Positions 31,964 to 39,704 are shown, counted from the stretch's first letter. The stretch is 52,593 bases of DNA from an uncultured bacterium (GCA_903927265.1 CAIYMF010000073.1:1-52593), one strand, 5' to 3'. The notes: a model not told the origin generated them from the sequence alone. Numbers and translations are program-made.

Positions 31964-33325
31964 GTGGCCCTCGCAACAATCCCTCCGATCGAGGGGGTTC
32001 CTGCCGCCATTCTTGACGTGGTGCGTCGCATGCGGGCCGGTGGTCTACCGGTGTCAACCAGTGAGGTTCTCGACGCGACTGCCGCGCTCGCCACTGTTGA
32101 CTTTGATTCGCGGCCGGCGGTGCGTATGGCGCTGAAGGCGACCCTGGTGAAGGACGCCACTCACGACGTGTTGTTTGAGCGCACCTTCGAAGCAGTCTTT
32201 CCACACGTCCCACGACGCGGCACCATGAACGCGAGCGGCACCACAGCACCGCAGGGTGACGAGGAATTGATGGATGAACTCGTGCGGGCGATGCGCGAGG
32301 GTGACCTCGCTCAGATTGATGAACTGCTTGATGAAGCGGTCGAGCGTTACGCAGGAACGGACAAGAACACCGCATCCGCGGGGCATCACACCAACCGCGC
32401 ACTTCGCCGCATGAACATCGCATCGATCTATCAGCGCTACCTCCAAGGTGGCGACAGCGAATCGCGCTACGACCGCGCGGTTGATGCGGCCGAAGCCGGA
32501 GCGATGCTCGAGTCGATGAAATTGCGCATGGGTGACCTCGTGTCGGGTCGGTTGCGCGAAGCCGGAACTGAATCAACTCGTCAGGCACTAGAGGATCCAG
32601 AAGATCGACCGCTGTTGCTGGCTGGCCCCGACGAACTTGCCGCGATGCGTCAGGCGATGCGTCCGCTGGCACGTCGGCTTGCCACGCGTTTGGGAAACCG
32701 CCGTCGCCGAGGATTGTCTGGACTCGACATGCGACGCACGATTCGTTCGTCGATGGGTACCGGCGGTGTGCCGGTGAATCCGGTGCTGCGACGCAAGCGT
32801 CCGACAAAGCCTGACCTCATGGTGCTGTGCGATGTCTCGGGTTCGACCGCCGAGTTTGCCCCGTTCACACTGACGTTGCTGCACGCCGTGCACCAGGAGT
32901 TCAATCGCGTGCGTTCATTTGTCTTCGTTGATGGAATTGTTGAAATCACCGACATCCTCGCTGACTCACCGGGAGTACTTGATCCGCGTCAACTCTTGGG
33001 ACGCAAGGGTTTGGTCGTGGGTGACGGGCGCAGTGATTACCAGCAGGTGCTGCACCGTTTCCTCGAGACATGGGGTGACGGTGTCACAGGCAAGACCACC
33101 GTGATCGTGGCGGGCGATACGCGCTCACATCGCAAGCAGTCGGCGGTGCGCGAACTTGCTGAAATTCAGCATCGCGCTCGACGTCTCTACTGGCTTAACC
33201 CCGAACCGACACACGAATGGGATCTACTCGATTCATGCGCCTCTGAGTACGCCACCCACTGCACTGATTTCTTTGAGGTTGCGACCATTCGTCAACTGAT
33301 TGCGGCCGTGACTCAGATCGTTTAG
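31964..33325 (+). CDS. VWA-domain (CoxE-like) partner of the MoxR ATPase
   Basis: A 453-residue cytoplasmic protein. The N-terminus (ILDVVRRMRAGGLPVSTSEVLDATAAL) and the C-terminal von Willebrand A domain fit CoxE/YehP-type proteins. The MIDAS motif is DLMVLCDVSGSTAEF (DxSxS), with VIVAGDTRSHRK as the later metal-ligand loop. The middle, residues ~90-260, is charged and helical. VWA proteins of this kind act with a MoxR AAA+ ATPase to remodel or load metal into a client enzyme. The matching ATPase is at 34509-35387, on the other side of the thiolase. Its promoter carries the same operator pair as the hydroquinone operon. The GTG start is leaderless. Confidence 0.85.
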   Translation: MALATIPPIEGVPAAILDVVRRMRAGGLPVSTSEVLDATAALATVDFDSRPAVRMALKATLVKDATHDVLFERTFEAVFPHVPRRGTMNASGTTAPQGDEELMDELVRAMREGDLAQIDELLDEAVERYAGTDKNTASAGHHTNRALRRMNIASIYQRYLQGGDSESRYDRAVDAAEAGAMLESMKLRMGDLVSGRLREAGTESTRQALEDPEDRPLLLAGPDELAAMRQAMRPLARRLATRLGNRRRRGLSGLDMRRTIRSSMGTGGVPVNPVLRRKRPTKPDLMVLCDVSGSTAEFAPFTLTLLHAVHQEFNRVRSFVFVDGIVEITDILADSPGVLDPRQLLGRKGLVVGDGRSDYQQVLHRFLETWGDGVTGKTTVIVAGDTRSHRKQSAVRELAEIQHRARRLYWLNPEPTHEWDLLDSCASEYATHCTDFFEVATIRQLIAAVTQIV

Positions 33326-34512
33326 ACCCGCTCGATGATCATTGCTGCGCCCTGGCCTACGCCGATGCACAGTGAAGCGATTCCGTAACGGCCGCCGGTG
33401 CGTTCGAGGTGTCCGAGAAGTGAGACCACGATGCGCGCACCGCTCGATCCGAGGGGGTGGCCCAGAGCAATTGCGCCACCACCGGGATTGAGTTGGGCGC
33501 GATCGAGTCCCAATTCCTTCTCGCACACCAGTACCTGCGCCGCGAATGCCTCGTTGATGTCGACGACATCAATATCGGCAAGCGTGAGGCCCGCTTTCTC
33601 TAGCGCGTGCCTGATGGCAGGGACAGGTCCGGTGCCAAACAGGCTGGGTGCCACTGCGGCCACGGCGTAACTCACGATCCGCGCGCGAGGTGTGAGTGAG
33701 TGAGTTGCGATTGCCTGTTCTCCCGCAACCACGATTGCGCTCGCTCCGTCAGACAACGGCGATGAGTTACCCGCGGTACTGATTCCGTCTGCACTGAACG
33801 CTGGTTTGAGTCGGCTCAGTGACTCGCGCGTGGTGGTGGCGCGGATCGTTTCGTCGCGTGTGAAGGGGCCCGTCGATGTGTGCACGGCCACAATCTCCGC
33901 CTCGAAATCACCCCGATCGTTCGCGGCTGCTGCCAGCGTCTGAGAGCGCAGTGCGTACTCGTCGGCAGAGTCGCGAGAGATGCCGTACATGCGTGCGATC
34001 TTCTCGGTGCATTCGCCGAGAGACAGGGTGGCGTCTGCGTCATCGAGTGCCGCCATGCGCGGGTTGACCAAACGCCAGCCGAGCGCAGTGTCGAACATCG
34101 GTCCGGGTTTGGCCCACGCGGCGGAGGGCTTGCCCATCACCCACGGAGCACGGGTCATCGACTCAGCGCCGCCTGCGATGCCGAGGTCGATGTCACCGGA
34201 TCGAATCGCTTGAGCTGACGACGCGATCGCTTGAAGCCCTGAGGCACAGAGACGGTTGACCGTGTAGCCAGGAACGCTGTCTGGAAGGCCAGCCAGCAGA
34301 ACCGCCATGCGCGCGACGTTGCGGTTGTCGTCACCGGCCTGATTGGCCGCCCCCAACACCACATCATCAATGCGGTCTGCGGGGACACCGGTGCGCGCAA
34401 CAACTTCACTGACGACAAGGGCGGCAAGATCGTCGGGACGTACTTCGGCGAGAGCGCCGCCGTATCGTCCAACGGGTGTACGAACACCTCCGACGAGAAA
34501 GACTTCAGTCAT
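33322..34512 (-). CDS. pcaF: 3-oxoadipyl-CoA/acetyl-CoA acetyltransferase (thiolase)
   Basis: A 396-residue thiolase that would split 3-oxoadipyl-CoA into succinyl-CoA and acetyl-CoA. The nucleophilic Cys is in VNRLCASGLQAIASSAQ, the His is in GGAIALGHPLGSSGAR, and the second Cys is in IASLCIGVGQG. VDINEAFAAQVL is the NEAF motif. It is the last step of the hydroquinone/hydroxyquinol pathway encoded here, although a general acetyl-CoA acetyltransferase role is possible. Its start overlaps the MoxR ATPase stop by 4 bp. Its stop overlaps the convergent VWA gene by 4 bp. Confidence 0.87.
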   Translation of the reverse strand: MTEVFLVGGVRTPVGRYGGALAEVRPDDLAALVVSEVVARTGVPADRIDDVVLGAANQAGDDNRNVARMAVLLAGLPDSVPGYTVNRLCASGLQAIASSAQAIRSGDIDLGIAGGAESMTRAPWVMGKPSAAWAKPGPMFDTALGWRLVNPRMAALDDADATLSLGECTEKIARMYGISRDSADEYALRSQTLAAAANDRGDFEAEIVAVHTSTGPFTRDETIRATTTRESLSRLKPAFSADGISTAGNSSPLSDGASAIVVAGEQAIATHSLTPRARIVSYAVAAVAPSLFGTGPVPAIRHALEKAGLTLADIDVVDINEAFAAQVLVCEKELGLDRAQLNPGGGAIALGHPLGSSGARIVVSLLGHLERTGGRYGIASLCIGVGQGAAMIIERV

Positions 34513-35387
34513 CGCGACGATTCCAATCCGAATTGCTCAACGACGCGGTGGCGATCAGATTGGTGCTTGAGCACGACTCCCAGGGTTTGGCCAATTACTT
34601 CTTCAGTGAGCTCTGTGACGTTGAGAATCTGCATCGCCTGCGCCCAGTCGATCGTCTCGGCGACACTGGGTGCCTTGCGTAGATCCAGCGTTCGCATGGC
34701 ACGCACCGAACGCACAAGTTCGGTGGCCAGAGTTTCAGTGATCTCGGGTACGCGAGACATCACGATTGCGCGCTCGCGCGTTGCTTCGGGGTAATCGACG
34801 TGAGCGTAGAGGCAACGACGCTTGAGCGCTTCGGACAACTCGCGCGTGGCATTGGATGTCAACACAACGAAGGGTTTGTGCGTGGCAGTGATAGTGCCGA
34901 GTTCGGGCACGGTGACTTGAAATTCACTCAGGACTTCGAGCAGGAGCCCTTCAACTTCAACATCAGCTTTGTCGGTCTCATCAACGAGAAGAACAGTTGG
35001 GCCCTCTTGTCGAATTGCGGTGAGCAGGGGACGAGCAAGGAGAAATTCCTCGCTGAAAATATCGTCGTGAAGGGCGTGCCACTCATCTGAATCCTGATCG
35101 GTCTGCGCAGCTTGAATGCGCAGCAGTTGCTTGCGGTAGTTCCACTCGTACAGGGCGCGGGCTTCATCGAGACCCTCGTAGCACTGCAACCGCACCAAAG
35201 TCGCCCCGGTTGCTACCGCCACTGCCTTCGCCAGTTCGGTCTTACCGGTTCCGGCCGGACCTTCGAGCATGATCGGCTTGCCCAAGGCGTCACCGAGATA
35301 CACGACGGTCGCGAGGGCCTCGTCGACGAGGTAGCCGGTACTCGCCAGCTTTTCCCGTGCGTCGGTGATCGAGGTGAAGAAGGGCAT
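34509..35387 (-). CDS. MoxR-family AAA+ ATPase (CoxD-like)
   Basis: A 292-residue AAA+ ATPase: Walker A is MLEGPAGTGKTELAKAVA (residues ~40-57), Walker B is VLLVDETDKADVEVEG, sensor 1 is VVLTSNATREL, and the arginine-finger region is EALKRRCLYAHVDYP. MoxR/CoxD enzymes use ATP to remodel a client protein, usually with a VWA partner such as the CoxE-like protein at 31964-33325. It heads a two-gene operon with the thiolase, behind a tandem operator pair. The GGGAG site upstream fixes the ATG at 35387. The client could be the hydroquinone dioxygenase or the molybdenum hydroxylase at 41-45 kb (inference). Confidence 0.88.
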   Translation of the reverse strand: MPFFTSITDAREKLASTGYLVDEALATVVYLGDALGKPIMLEGPAGTGKTELAKAVAVATGATLVRLQCYEGLDEARALYEWNYRKQLLRIQAAQTDQDSDEWHALHDDIFSEEFLLARPLLTAIRQEGPTVLLVDETDKADVEVEGLLLEVLSEFQVTVPELGTITATHKPFVVLTSNATRELSEALKRRCLYAHVDYPEATRERAIVMSRVPEITETLATELVRSVRAMRTLDLRKAPSVAETIDWAQAMQILNVTELTEEVIGQTLGVVLKHQSDRHRVVEQFGLESSR

Positions 35388-35403
35388 GTCACTCCCAAGA
35401 TGA

Positions 35404-35439
35404 TGTTCGCATAGCGACCATATGTTCGTCTAGCGTACA
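35404..35439. promoter_or_regulatory. Tandem operator pair, MoxR-thiolase operon promoter
   Basis: TGTTCGCATAGCGACCA (35404-35420) and TGTTCGTCTAGCGTACA (35423-35439) start exactly 19 bp apart and closely match each other. They lie 17 bp before the ATG of the MoxR gene. They share consensus and spacing with the pairs at 30370-30405 and 31909-31944. Confidence 0.7.
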
Positions 35440-35473
35440 TGTCGCTGTGCGGTCGAGCAAGGCCTTGGTCCCG

Positions 35474-36469
35474 CTAGAACGCAGGTGGCGACGGCACACC
35501 GACTTGCGGAAGTTCATCGGATTCGTAGATGACCGAGGGAGGACCCACGATGAGAGGGTCAGGAGTTCCGATGATCGCAAGGTCTTTGCCGGGGTAGTCA
35601 AGTTGCGACAGAAACCAGCGCATTGCCTCGACGCGGCCGCGCTTCTTGTCGTTGCTGCGCACGACAGTCCAGGGTGCCCACTCGGTGTCGGTGCGCGCGA
35701 TCATCTCGGCCTTGGCTTCGGAGTAGTCGTCCCACCGATTCAGTGAGGCGAGGTCCATGGGGCTGAGTTTCCACTGCCGCACGGGATCGATGCGTCGAAT
35801 CGTGAATCGCGTGACCTGTTCCTTGCGCGAGACCGAGAACCAGAACTTGAACAGAATCGTCCCGCTATTGGTGAGCATCTCTTCGAACAATGGTGCCTGC
35901 CGCATGAACTCGCGGTACTCGTCATCGGTGCAAAAGCCCATCACTCGTTCAACACCGGCGCGGTTGTACCAAGAACGGTCGAACAACACGATTTCACCGG
36001 CGCTCGGCAAGTGCTGCACGTAGCGCTGGAAATACCACTGGCTACTTTCCTTGGGAGTGGGTTTGTTGAGCGCCACCACTCGAGCGTGCCGTGGGTTGAG
36101 ATGTTCCATGAATCGTTTGATGGTGCCGCCCTTGCCAGCAGCATCTCGACCCTCAAACACCATCGCGATCTTCTTGCCATCTTCCTGAACCCAGCTTTGC
36201 ACCTTGAGCAGTTCGATCTGCAGAAGTCGCTTGCTGATTTCGTACTCGTGTCGCGTCATCCGTTCTTCGTATGGATAGTTCTCCATCCAGGTGTCGACGG
36301 GCGTCCCGTCTGGCCCGAGCAATACCGGGTCGTCGACTTCATCAAGGGTGCCCTCAACTGCGAGACCATGCTCCTTGAGTTCCTCATCGCTCAACTCCTG
36401 CAAGCTCGCGATGATGTCGGCGAGATCGACAATCGACTCAACGTCAAGGTGTGCGAACGGCTCGTTCAC
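35474..36469 (-). CDS. ppk2: Polyphosphate kinase 2
   Basis: A 331-residue PPK2. The GTG at 36469 follows GGGAGG and overlaps the previous stop as GTGA; the open frame further upstream overlaps the flippase gene. Walker A is MVFEGRDAAGKGGTIKRFMEHLNPR, Walker B and lid are IVLFDRSWYNRAGVERVMGFC, and the rest (FKFWFSVSRKEQ, RRIDPVRQWKLSPMDL) matches class I PPK2. It would phosphorylate nucleoside diphosphates with polyphosphate, or run the reverse. The extended acidic N-terminus (~70 residues) is usual for actinobacterial members. It is translationally coupled to the flippase-like membrane protein. Confidence 0.92.
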   Translation of the reverse strand: MNEPFAHLDVESIVDLADIIASLQELSDEELKEHGLAVEGTLDEVDDPVLLGPDGTPVDTWMENYPYEERMTRHEYEISKRLLQIELLKVQSWVQEDGKKIAMVFEGRDAAGKGGTIKRFMEHLNPRHARVVALNKPTPKESSQWYFQRYVQHLPSAGEIVLFDRSWYNRAGVERVMGFCTDDEYREFMRQAPLFEEMLTNSGTILFKFWFSVSRKEQVTRFTIRRIDPVRQWKLSPMDLASLNRWDDYSEAKAEMIARTDTEWAPWTVVRSNDKKRGRVEAMRWFLSQLDYPGKDLAIIGTPDPLIVGPPSVIYESDELPQVGVPSPPAF

Positions 36470-37569
36470 GTGGCCTCCCCGAGGGCGGGTGTTGCGGGTC
36501 GTCGTCGTTTTCCAATGAGATAGATACCCATCGTCACCATGCCGACGAGTAGCTGAGGCAAGAACCATACAAGTCGCCAAATGAGGTCTGCGGCAACGGC
36601 AGTTGAACTTTCGGCGCCGAAGGCGACGAGCAATGCCACCAGCGCCGCATCAACGGTGCCGAGGCCACCGGGGGTGAGCGGAAACGAGGTGAGTACGAGT
36701 GCGATCGCGTACGCGGCGAAGAGTTCGACCGTGGTGACCGGCGTGGGGTAGGCACCCAAGCCGGCGAGCGCACACAGCAGCACGAAGAACGGCGTCAGTT
36801 GCGCGATCGTGTTGGTGATCGTTAGTTGAATCCAACGCTCTTTGACGAGCGTGGCGGCGTGACTGCGGAAGTCGACGAGTCCGGCAACTGCGTCGGGCGC
36901 ATCCTTGTGCAGGCGCTTGAACACGGGGTTGACCAGTTTCTGCGCGAAGGCGCCCACTTTGGTGGCTCCGGCGTCGCTGCGCAAAATGATGATGATCGCG
37001 ATGACACTCACGACCACCGCGACAGCGCCGACGACAGCGAGCGTGGTGTAGCCCGCAGTCGAGCGCCCCTCAATGACAAGCAGGATCACGGCGAGTGCGG
37101 GAAACCCGAGGGTCAGCAAATACGTCCAGATCGCATCAGCTGACACCGCTGCTGCGGCTCGCGACGCACTGACGCCGTAGCGCGACAAGATGGCGTACTG
37201 CGTACCGACAGCAAAGGCGCCCCCGCCAGGAATCACGTTGCTGACAAGAAATCCTGACTGGCGCTCAATGAACGCGTGACGGTATTTGAACTCCGGTATC
37301 GCTGCGGGCACGGTCAAGGGGTAGAGCACGATGTTGAGCACCCCTGCGACGACCAGTGCCACGAGCCACTGAGGGCTGAAGTTCTTGAGTTGCGCGAGTG
37401 CGTCACCGTACGAGCCCATCTTGGGAAAGAGGAGTGCGAAAACGCCCACCATGATGACCACGCCGATGATGCTGGTGATGACGAAGCTCTTGGTGCTGCG
37501 CTTGGGCGGCACCGGCAATTCCCCAGCCTCGATCTTGGCCTCGAGGGGGTTGGGTTCCGGCGACGACAT
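36466..37569 (-). CDS. Flippase-like membrane protein (lysylphosphatidylglycerol synthase TM region/UPF0104)
   Basis: A 367-residue polytopic protein with about eight hydrophobic spans (e.g. FVITSIIGVVIMVGVFALLF, WLVALVVAGVLNIVLYPLTV, TLGFPALAVILLVIEG). The family motif NVIPGGGAFAVGTQYAILSRYGVS and the C-terminal LTSFPLTPGGLGTVDAALVALLVAFG are diagnostic of the LPG-synthase TM/UPF0104 family. No catalytic LPG domain is present, so lipid or lipid-linked intermediate transport is the likely role. The ATG at 37569 is probably leaderless. It is followed by PPK2 with a 4-bp overlap. Confidence 0.82.
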   Translation of the reverse strand: MSSPEPNPLEAKIEAGELPVPPKRSTKSFVITSIIGVVIMVGVFALLFPKMGSYGDALAQLKNFSPQWLVALVVAGVLNIVLYPLTVPAAIPEFKYRHAFIERQSGFLVSNVIPGGGAFAVGTQYAILSRYGVSASRAAAAVSADAIWTYLLTLGFPALAVILLVIEGRSTAGYTTLAVVGAVAVVVSVIAIIIILRSDAGATKVGAFAQKLVNPVFKRLHKDAPDAVAGLVDFRSHAATLVKERWIQLTITNTIAQLTPFFVLLCALAGLGAYPTPVTTVELFAAYAIALVLTSFPLTPGGLGTVDAALVALLVAFGAESSTAVAADLIWRLVWFLPQLLVGMVTMGIYLIGKRRRPATPALGEAT

Positions 37570-37575
37570 GGAGCC

Positions 37576-37581
37576 AGACTA
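37576..37581 (-). promoter_or_regulatory. Putative -10 box of a leaderless transcript
   Basis: On the minus strand TAGTCT ends 6 nt before the ATG at 37569 of the flippase-PPK2 operon; no ribosome-binding site is present. Confidence 0.55.
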
Positions 37582-37633
37582 GGCGTACGCGGCGTTGTGT
37601 TTGGGATGGATACGCGGGTCGGTGCAGATTGGC

Positions 37634-37639
37634 TAGCCT
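37634..37639 (+). promoter_or_regulatory. Putative -10 box of a leaderless transcript
   Basis: TAGCCT ends 6 nt before the ATG at 37646 of the PhyH gene. The same hexamer at the same distance precedes the gene at 48638. The two divergent leaderless promoters here leave only 76 bp between start codons. Confidence 0.55.
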
Positions 37640-37645
37640 GAGCCC

Positions 37646-38446
37646 ATGGCGTTCACTCTGGAAGAGTCAGCGGTTGCCGACTACGCCCGCGATGGGGTGG
37701 TTGTGGTTCGGGGTGCTTTCAGCGCCGAGGACGTGGCCCTCGTGGCCGCCGGTATCGAAGCAAACCTCGCGTCCCCTGGCCCGCTGGTGGCCGTGGCGAG
37801 TGAGGCAGATGATCCGGGGCGCTTCATCGAAGACTTCTGCAACTGGCAGCGCATTGCCGAGTTCGACCAATTCATTCGCTCGTCGTGCGCTGCCTCGATT
37901 GCCCAGCAGTTGATGGCAAGCAGCACCGTGCGGCTGTACCACGACCATTTGTTGGTCAAGGAGGCGTCGACGCGTCAGCGCACGCCGTGGCATCAAGACA
38001 TTCCGTACTACAACGTCGATGGATTTCAGAATGTGTCGATGTGGATGCCCGTCGATCCGGTGCCCGTCGAGTCGACGCTTGAGTTCATCGCCGGCACCCA
38101 CCTCGGGCCGTGGCTCATGCCGCGCACCTTCAAGGACGCGCAGGCCAAGTGGTTTCCGGAAGGCACGCTTGCTGACCTGCCCGACATCGAAGCCGACCGC
38201 GACGCTTTCCCAATACTGGCGTGGGCACTCGAGCCTGGTGACGCGGTGTTCTTCCACATGCTGACGGTGCACGGTGCGGCCGGAAGTTCAGCGCTGCGAA
38301 GGGTTTTCTCGGTGCGATTCCTCGGCGATGACATGGTGCACGCGCCTCGCCGGTGGCGTACATCGCCCCAGTTCGAGGGTCTTGTTGATGAGCTGCCCGC
38401 TGGCGTTGCGATGGACCATCCGCTGTTCCCGCTACTCATTGGCTGA
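37646..38446 (+). CDS. Phytanoyl-CoA dioxygenase (PhyH) family protein
   Basis: A 266-residue Fe(II)/2-oxoglutarate oxygenase of the PhyH family. The facial triad is His116-x-Asp118 (TPWHQDIPYYN) and His209 (LTVHGAAGSS), with Arg218/219 (RRVFSVRFLG) for 2-oxoglutarate. The N-terminus DYARDGVVVVRGAFSAEDV and the stretch VESTLEFIAGTHLGPW are typical. It hydroxylates an unknown small molecule. It stands alone, followed by a 509-bp gap with repeats and hairpins. Confidence 0.85.
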   Translation: MAFTLEESAVADYARDGVVVVRGAFSAEDVALVAAGIEANLASPGPLVAVASEADDPGRFIEDFCNWQRIAEFDQFIRSSCAASIAQQLMASSTVRLYHDHLLVKEASTRQRTPWHQDIPYYNVDGFQNVSMWMPVDPVPVESTLEFIAGTHLGPWLMPRTFKDAQAKWFPEGTLADLPDIEADRDAFPILAWALEPGDAVFFHMLTVHGAAGSSALRRVFSVRFLGDDMVHAPRRWRTSPQFEGLVDELPAGVAMDHPLFPLLIG

Positions 38447-38449
38447 GTC

Positions 38450-38480
38450 GGTGCTGCAGGTGCGGCAGGTGCTGCAGGTG
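38450..38480 (+). repeat. 9-bp tandem repeat just after the PhyH stop
   Basis: GGTGCTGCA is repeated three times in a row (middle copy GGTGCGGCA) and followed by a partial fourth copy. It begins 4 bp after the PhyH stop codon. It could arise by slippage; no function is visible. Confidence 0.6.
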
Positions 38481-38499
38481 TAGCTGTGGATGAACTTGG

Positions 38500-38820
38500 G
38501 GACTACCTGTGCACAACTGCGGGTGAATCGGTGGGTAACCGGTGGATATCTCTGTGGGTATGAAATATATCGAGAAGTTCGCCGAAAGCTCTTGTGTAGC
38601 AACGGAATCGGGGAGTAGAACTATGTCTGCAAGCAGGAACGACAGTCGGACCGGAAGAGACAGGGAAACCTGAGGAGCCGGGAGAGCGGATCGGGAAACC
38701 GGATCGCGCGGCGGAAAGCTCGGGAAACCGAGTGGGACGTCGGATGGCAGTCAGGAATGCAGGCAACGCCGGTGTAAGGCGAGGGCCGCGGGTAACCGAG
38801 GTTCATGCCAGCGCAGGCAC
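38500..38820 (+). ncRNA. Candidate structured RNA with several GNRA-capped hairpins
   Basis: The 38447-38955 gap contains no credible gene. On the plus strand it carries hairpins closed by GNRA tetraloops: CAGG-GAAA-CCTG (38661-38672), GATCGG-GAAA-CCGGATC with one bulge (38689-38705), CTCGG-GAAA-CCGAG (38719-38732) and CGG-GTAA-CCG (38789-38798). A CGCC/GGCG stem and a further GG-GTAA-CC near 38540 add to it. On the other strand the loops would read TTTC, so the plus strand is the likely RNA. A very strong terminator stem follows at 38822-38858. It matches no RNA class I know (not RNase P, tmRNA, SRP, 6S or a cobalamin riboswitch). Start, end and function are unknown. Confidence 0.4.
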
Positions 38821-38821
38821 A

Positions 38822-38858
38822 GTGGGGCCCCTTGAGCTCATACCTCAAGGGGCCCCAC
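38822..38858. terminator. Strong bidirectional stem-loop terminator candidate
   Basis: GTGGGGCCCCTTGAG (38822-38836) and CTCAAGGGGCCCCAC (38844-38858) are perfect 15-bp arms with a 7-nt loop. CACAG before and CTGTG after can extend the stem. There is no U-tract, as is common in actinobacteria. It can end transcripts from the plus strand (PhyH or the candidate RNA) and from the converging RDD gene. Confidence 0.7.
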
Positions 38859-38955
38859 GACTGTGTCCACACGGGTAGCTGATCTCTACGAGTGCTGTTA
38901 TTGAGCCTAGCCTTGTGAAGGCGCTTCGCCCGCCAGCGACATTCCGCTGTGTTGA

Positions 38956-39654
38956 TCAGTTGCGCACGACGTAGGTTCCGGCAGCCTTGTCCATCCACGC
39001 CTGTCGTTTGGGATCCCTCAGCATCGAAAGGTAGTTGACGATCCCGCCGATGGCAGCGATGAAGCCAACAAAGGGGATTGCGGCGGCGAGATTGAATCCG
39101 GCAACGATGCCTTCGCGCAGGAAGGAAGCGCCCCAGGTGGGGTTGTTTCCGTTCTCGTCAACGCAGCGGATTCCAACCGCGAGGCCACCGATGGTGCGTC
39201 CCCACACGTGCAGTGCGATGCCGAAGTAGAGCAGATTGAGCGCGGCTGAGATCAGCGTGATTCCGGCGAGGGCGGTGACTGGAATCGAGTTCGTCAACTG
39301 CTCGCTGAGGTTGTTGATTTGGTCAGGGGTCGGGTTGGGGCCGAGCGCCTCAATCTTCTTGGTCATGTCAGCGATCGCCGGCCGCAACGCGTTGGCGAGC
39401 AGAATTAGCATCGGAATGGCTAGGAGGAGGCCGTCAATCGTGAGTCCGAAGAAGCGGCGCCAGAATCCTGCGTAAGGTCGCCCACCAGGACCGAGCGGTA
39501 ACGCTGTTCGCGTGGCACCGGCACCCACGGGGGCGACGTTGGCGGTCCACTGGCTGCCATCCCAGTAGCGCAGTTGCCCTGGGTCTGACGGATCGGGATA
39601 CCAGTTGGCCGAGGGATTCTGCGGGGTTTCCGGAGGCAGCGGAGGAAAACTCAT
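38956..39654 (-). CDS. DUF2510 and RDD domain membrane protein
   Basis: A 232-residue protein. The N-terminal DUF2510 motif is ANWYPDPSDPGQLRYWDGSQWT (residues ~16-37), an actinobacterial cytoplasmic tag. The RDD domain follows: RPYAGFWRRFFGLTIDGLLL (Arg and Asp-Asp-like positions), a span at LLAIPMLILLANAL, TALAGITLISAALNLLYFGI and GRTIGGLAVGIRCVDENG, and a final span. The function of RDD proteins is unclear; some act as Na+(Li+)/H+ antiporters or compatible-solute-related proteins. It lies downstream of the candidate RNA on the opposite strand. Confidence 0.85.
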   Translation of the reverse strand: MSFPPLPPETPQNPSANWYPDPSDPGQLRYWDGSQWTANVAPVGAGATRTALPLGPGGRPYAGFWRRFFGLTIDGLLLAIPMLILLANALRPAIADMTKKIEALGPNPTPDQINNLSEQLTNSIPVTALAGITLISAALNLLYFGIALHVWGRTIGGLAVGIRCVDENGNNPTWGASFLREGIVAGFNLAAAIPFVGFIAAIGGIVNYLSMLRDPKRQAWMDKAAGTYVVRN

Positions 39655-39704
39655 GCCTCCATGATCACACCCAGTCGTTGAGTAGCGGTGGAGGCGCCGT
39701 CAGG

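Noticed and set aside
38450-38480. CRISPR array
   Set aside because: The units are only 9 bp, contiguous, without spacers; a simple tandem repeat.
38480-38560. Chromosomal origin of replication
   Set aside because: Only imperfect DnaA-like boxes and none of dnaA, dnaN, parAB or gidB nearby.
38640-38790. Cobalamin riboswitch, suggested by GGCAGTCAGGAATGCAGGC
   Set aside because: The B12-box match is incomplete, the rest of the consensus is missing, and no plus-strand gene follows.
38503-38998. Two minus-strand frames across the 38.5-39 kb gap
   Set aside because: Low-complexity Arg/Ser/Pro translation, no ribosome-binding site, and the hairpins make better sense as plus-strand RNA.
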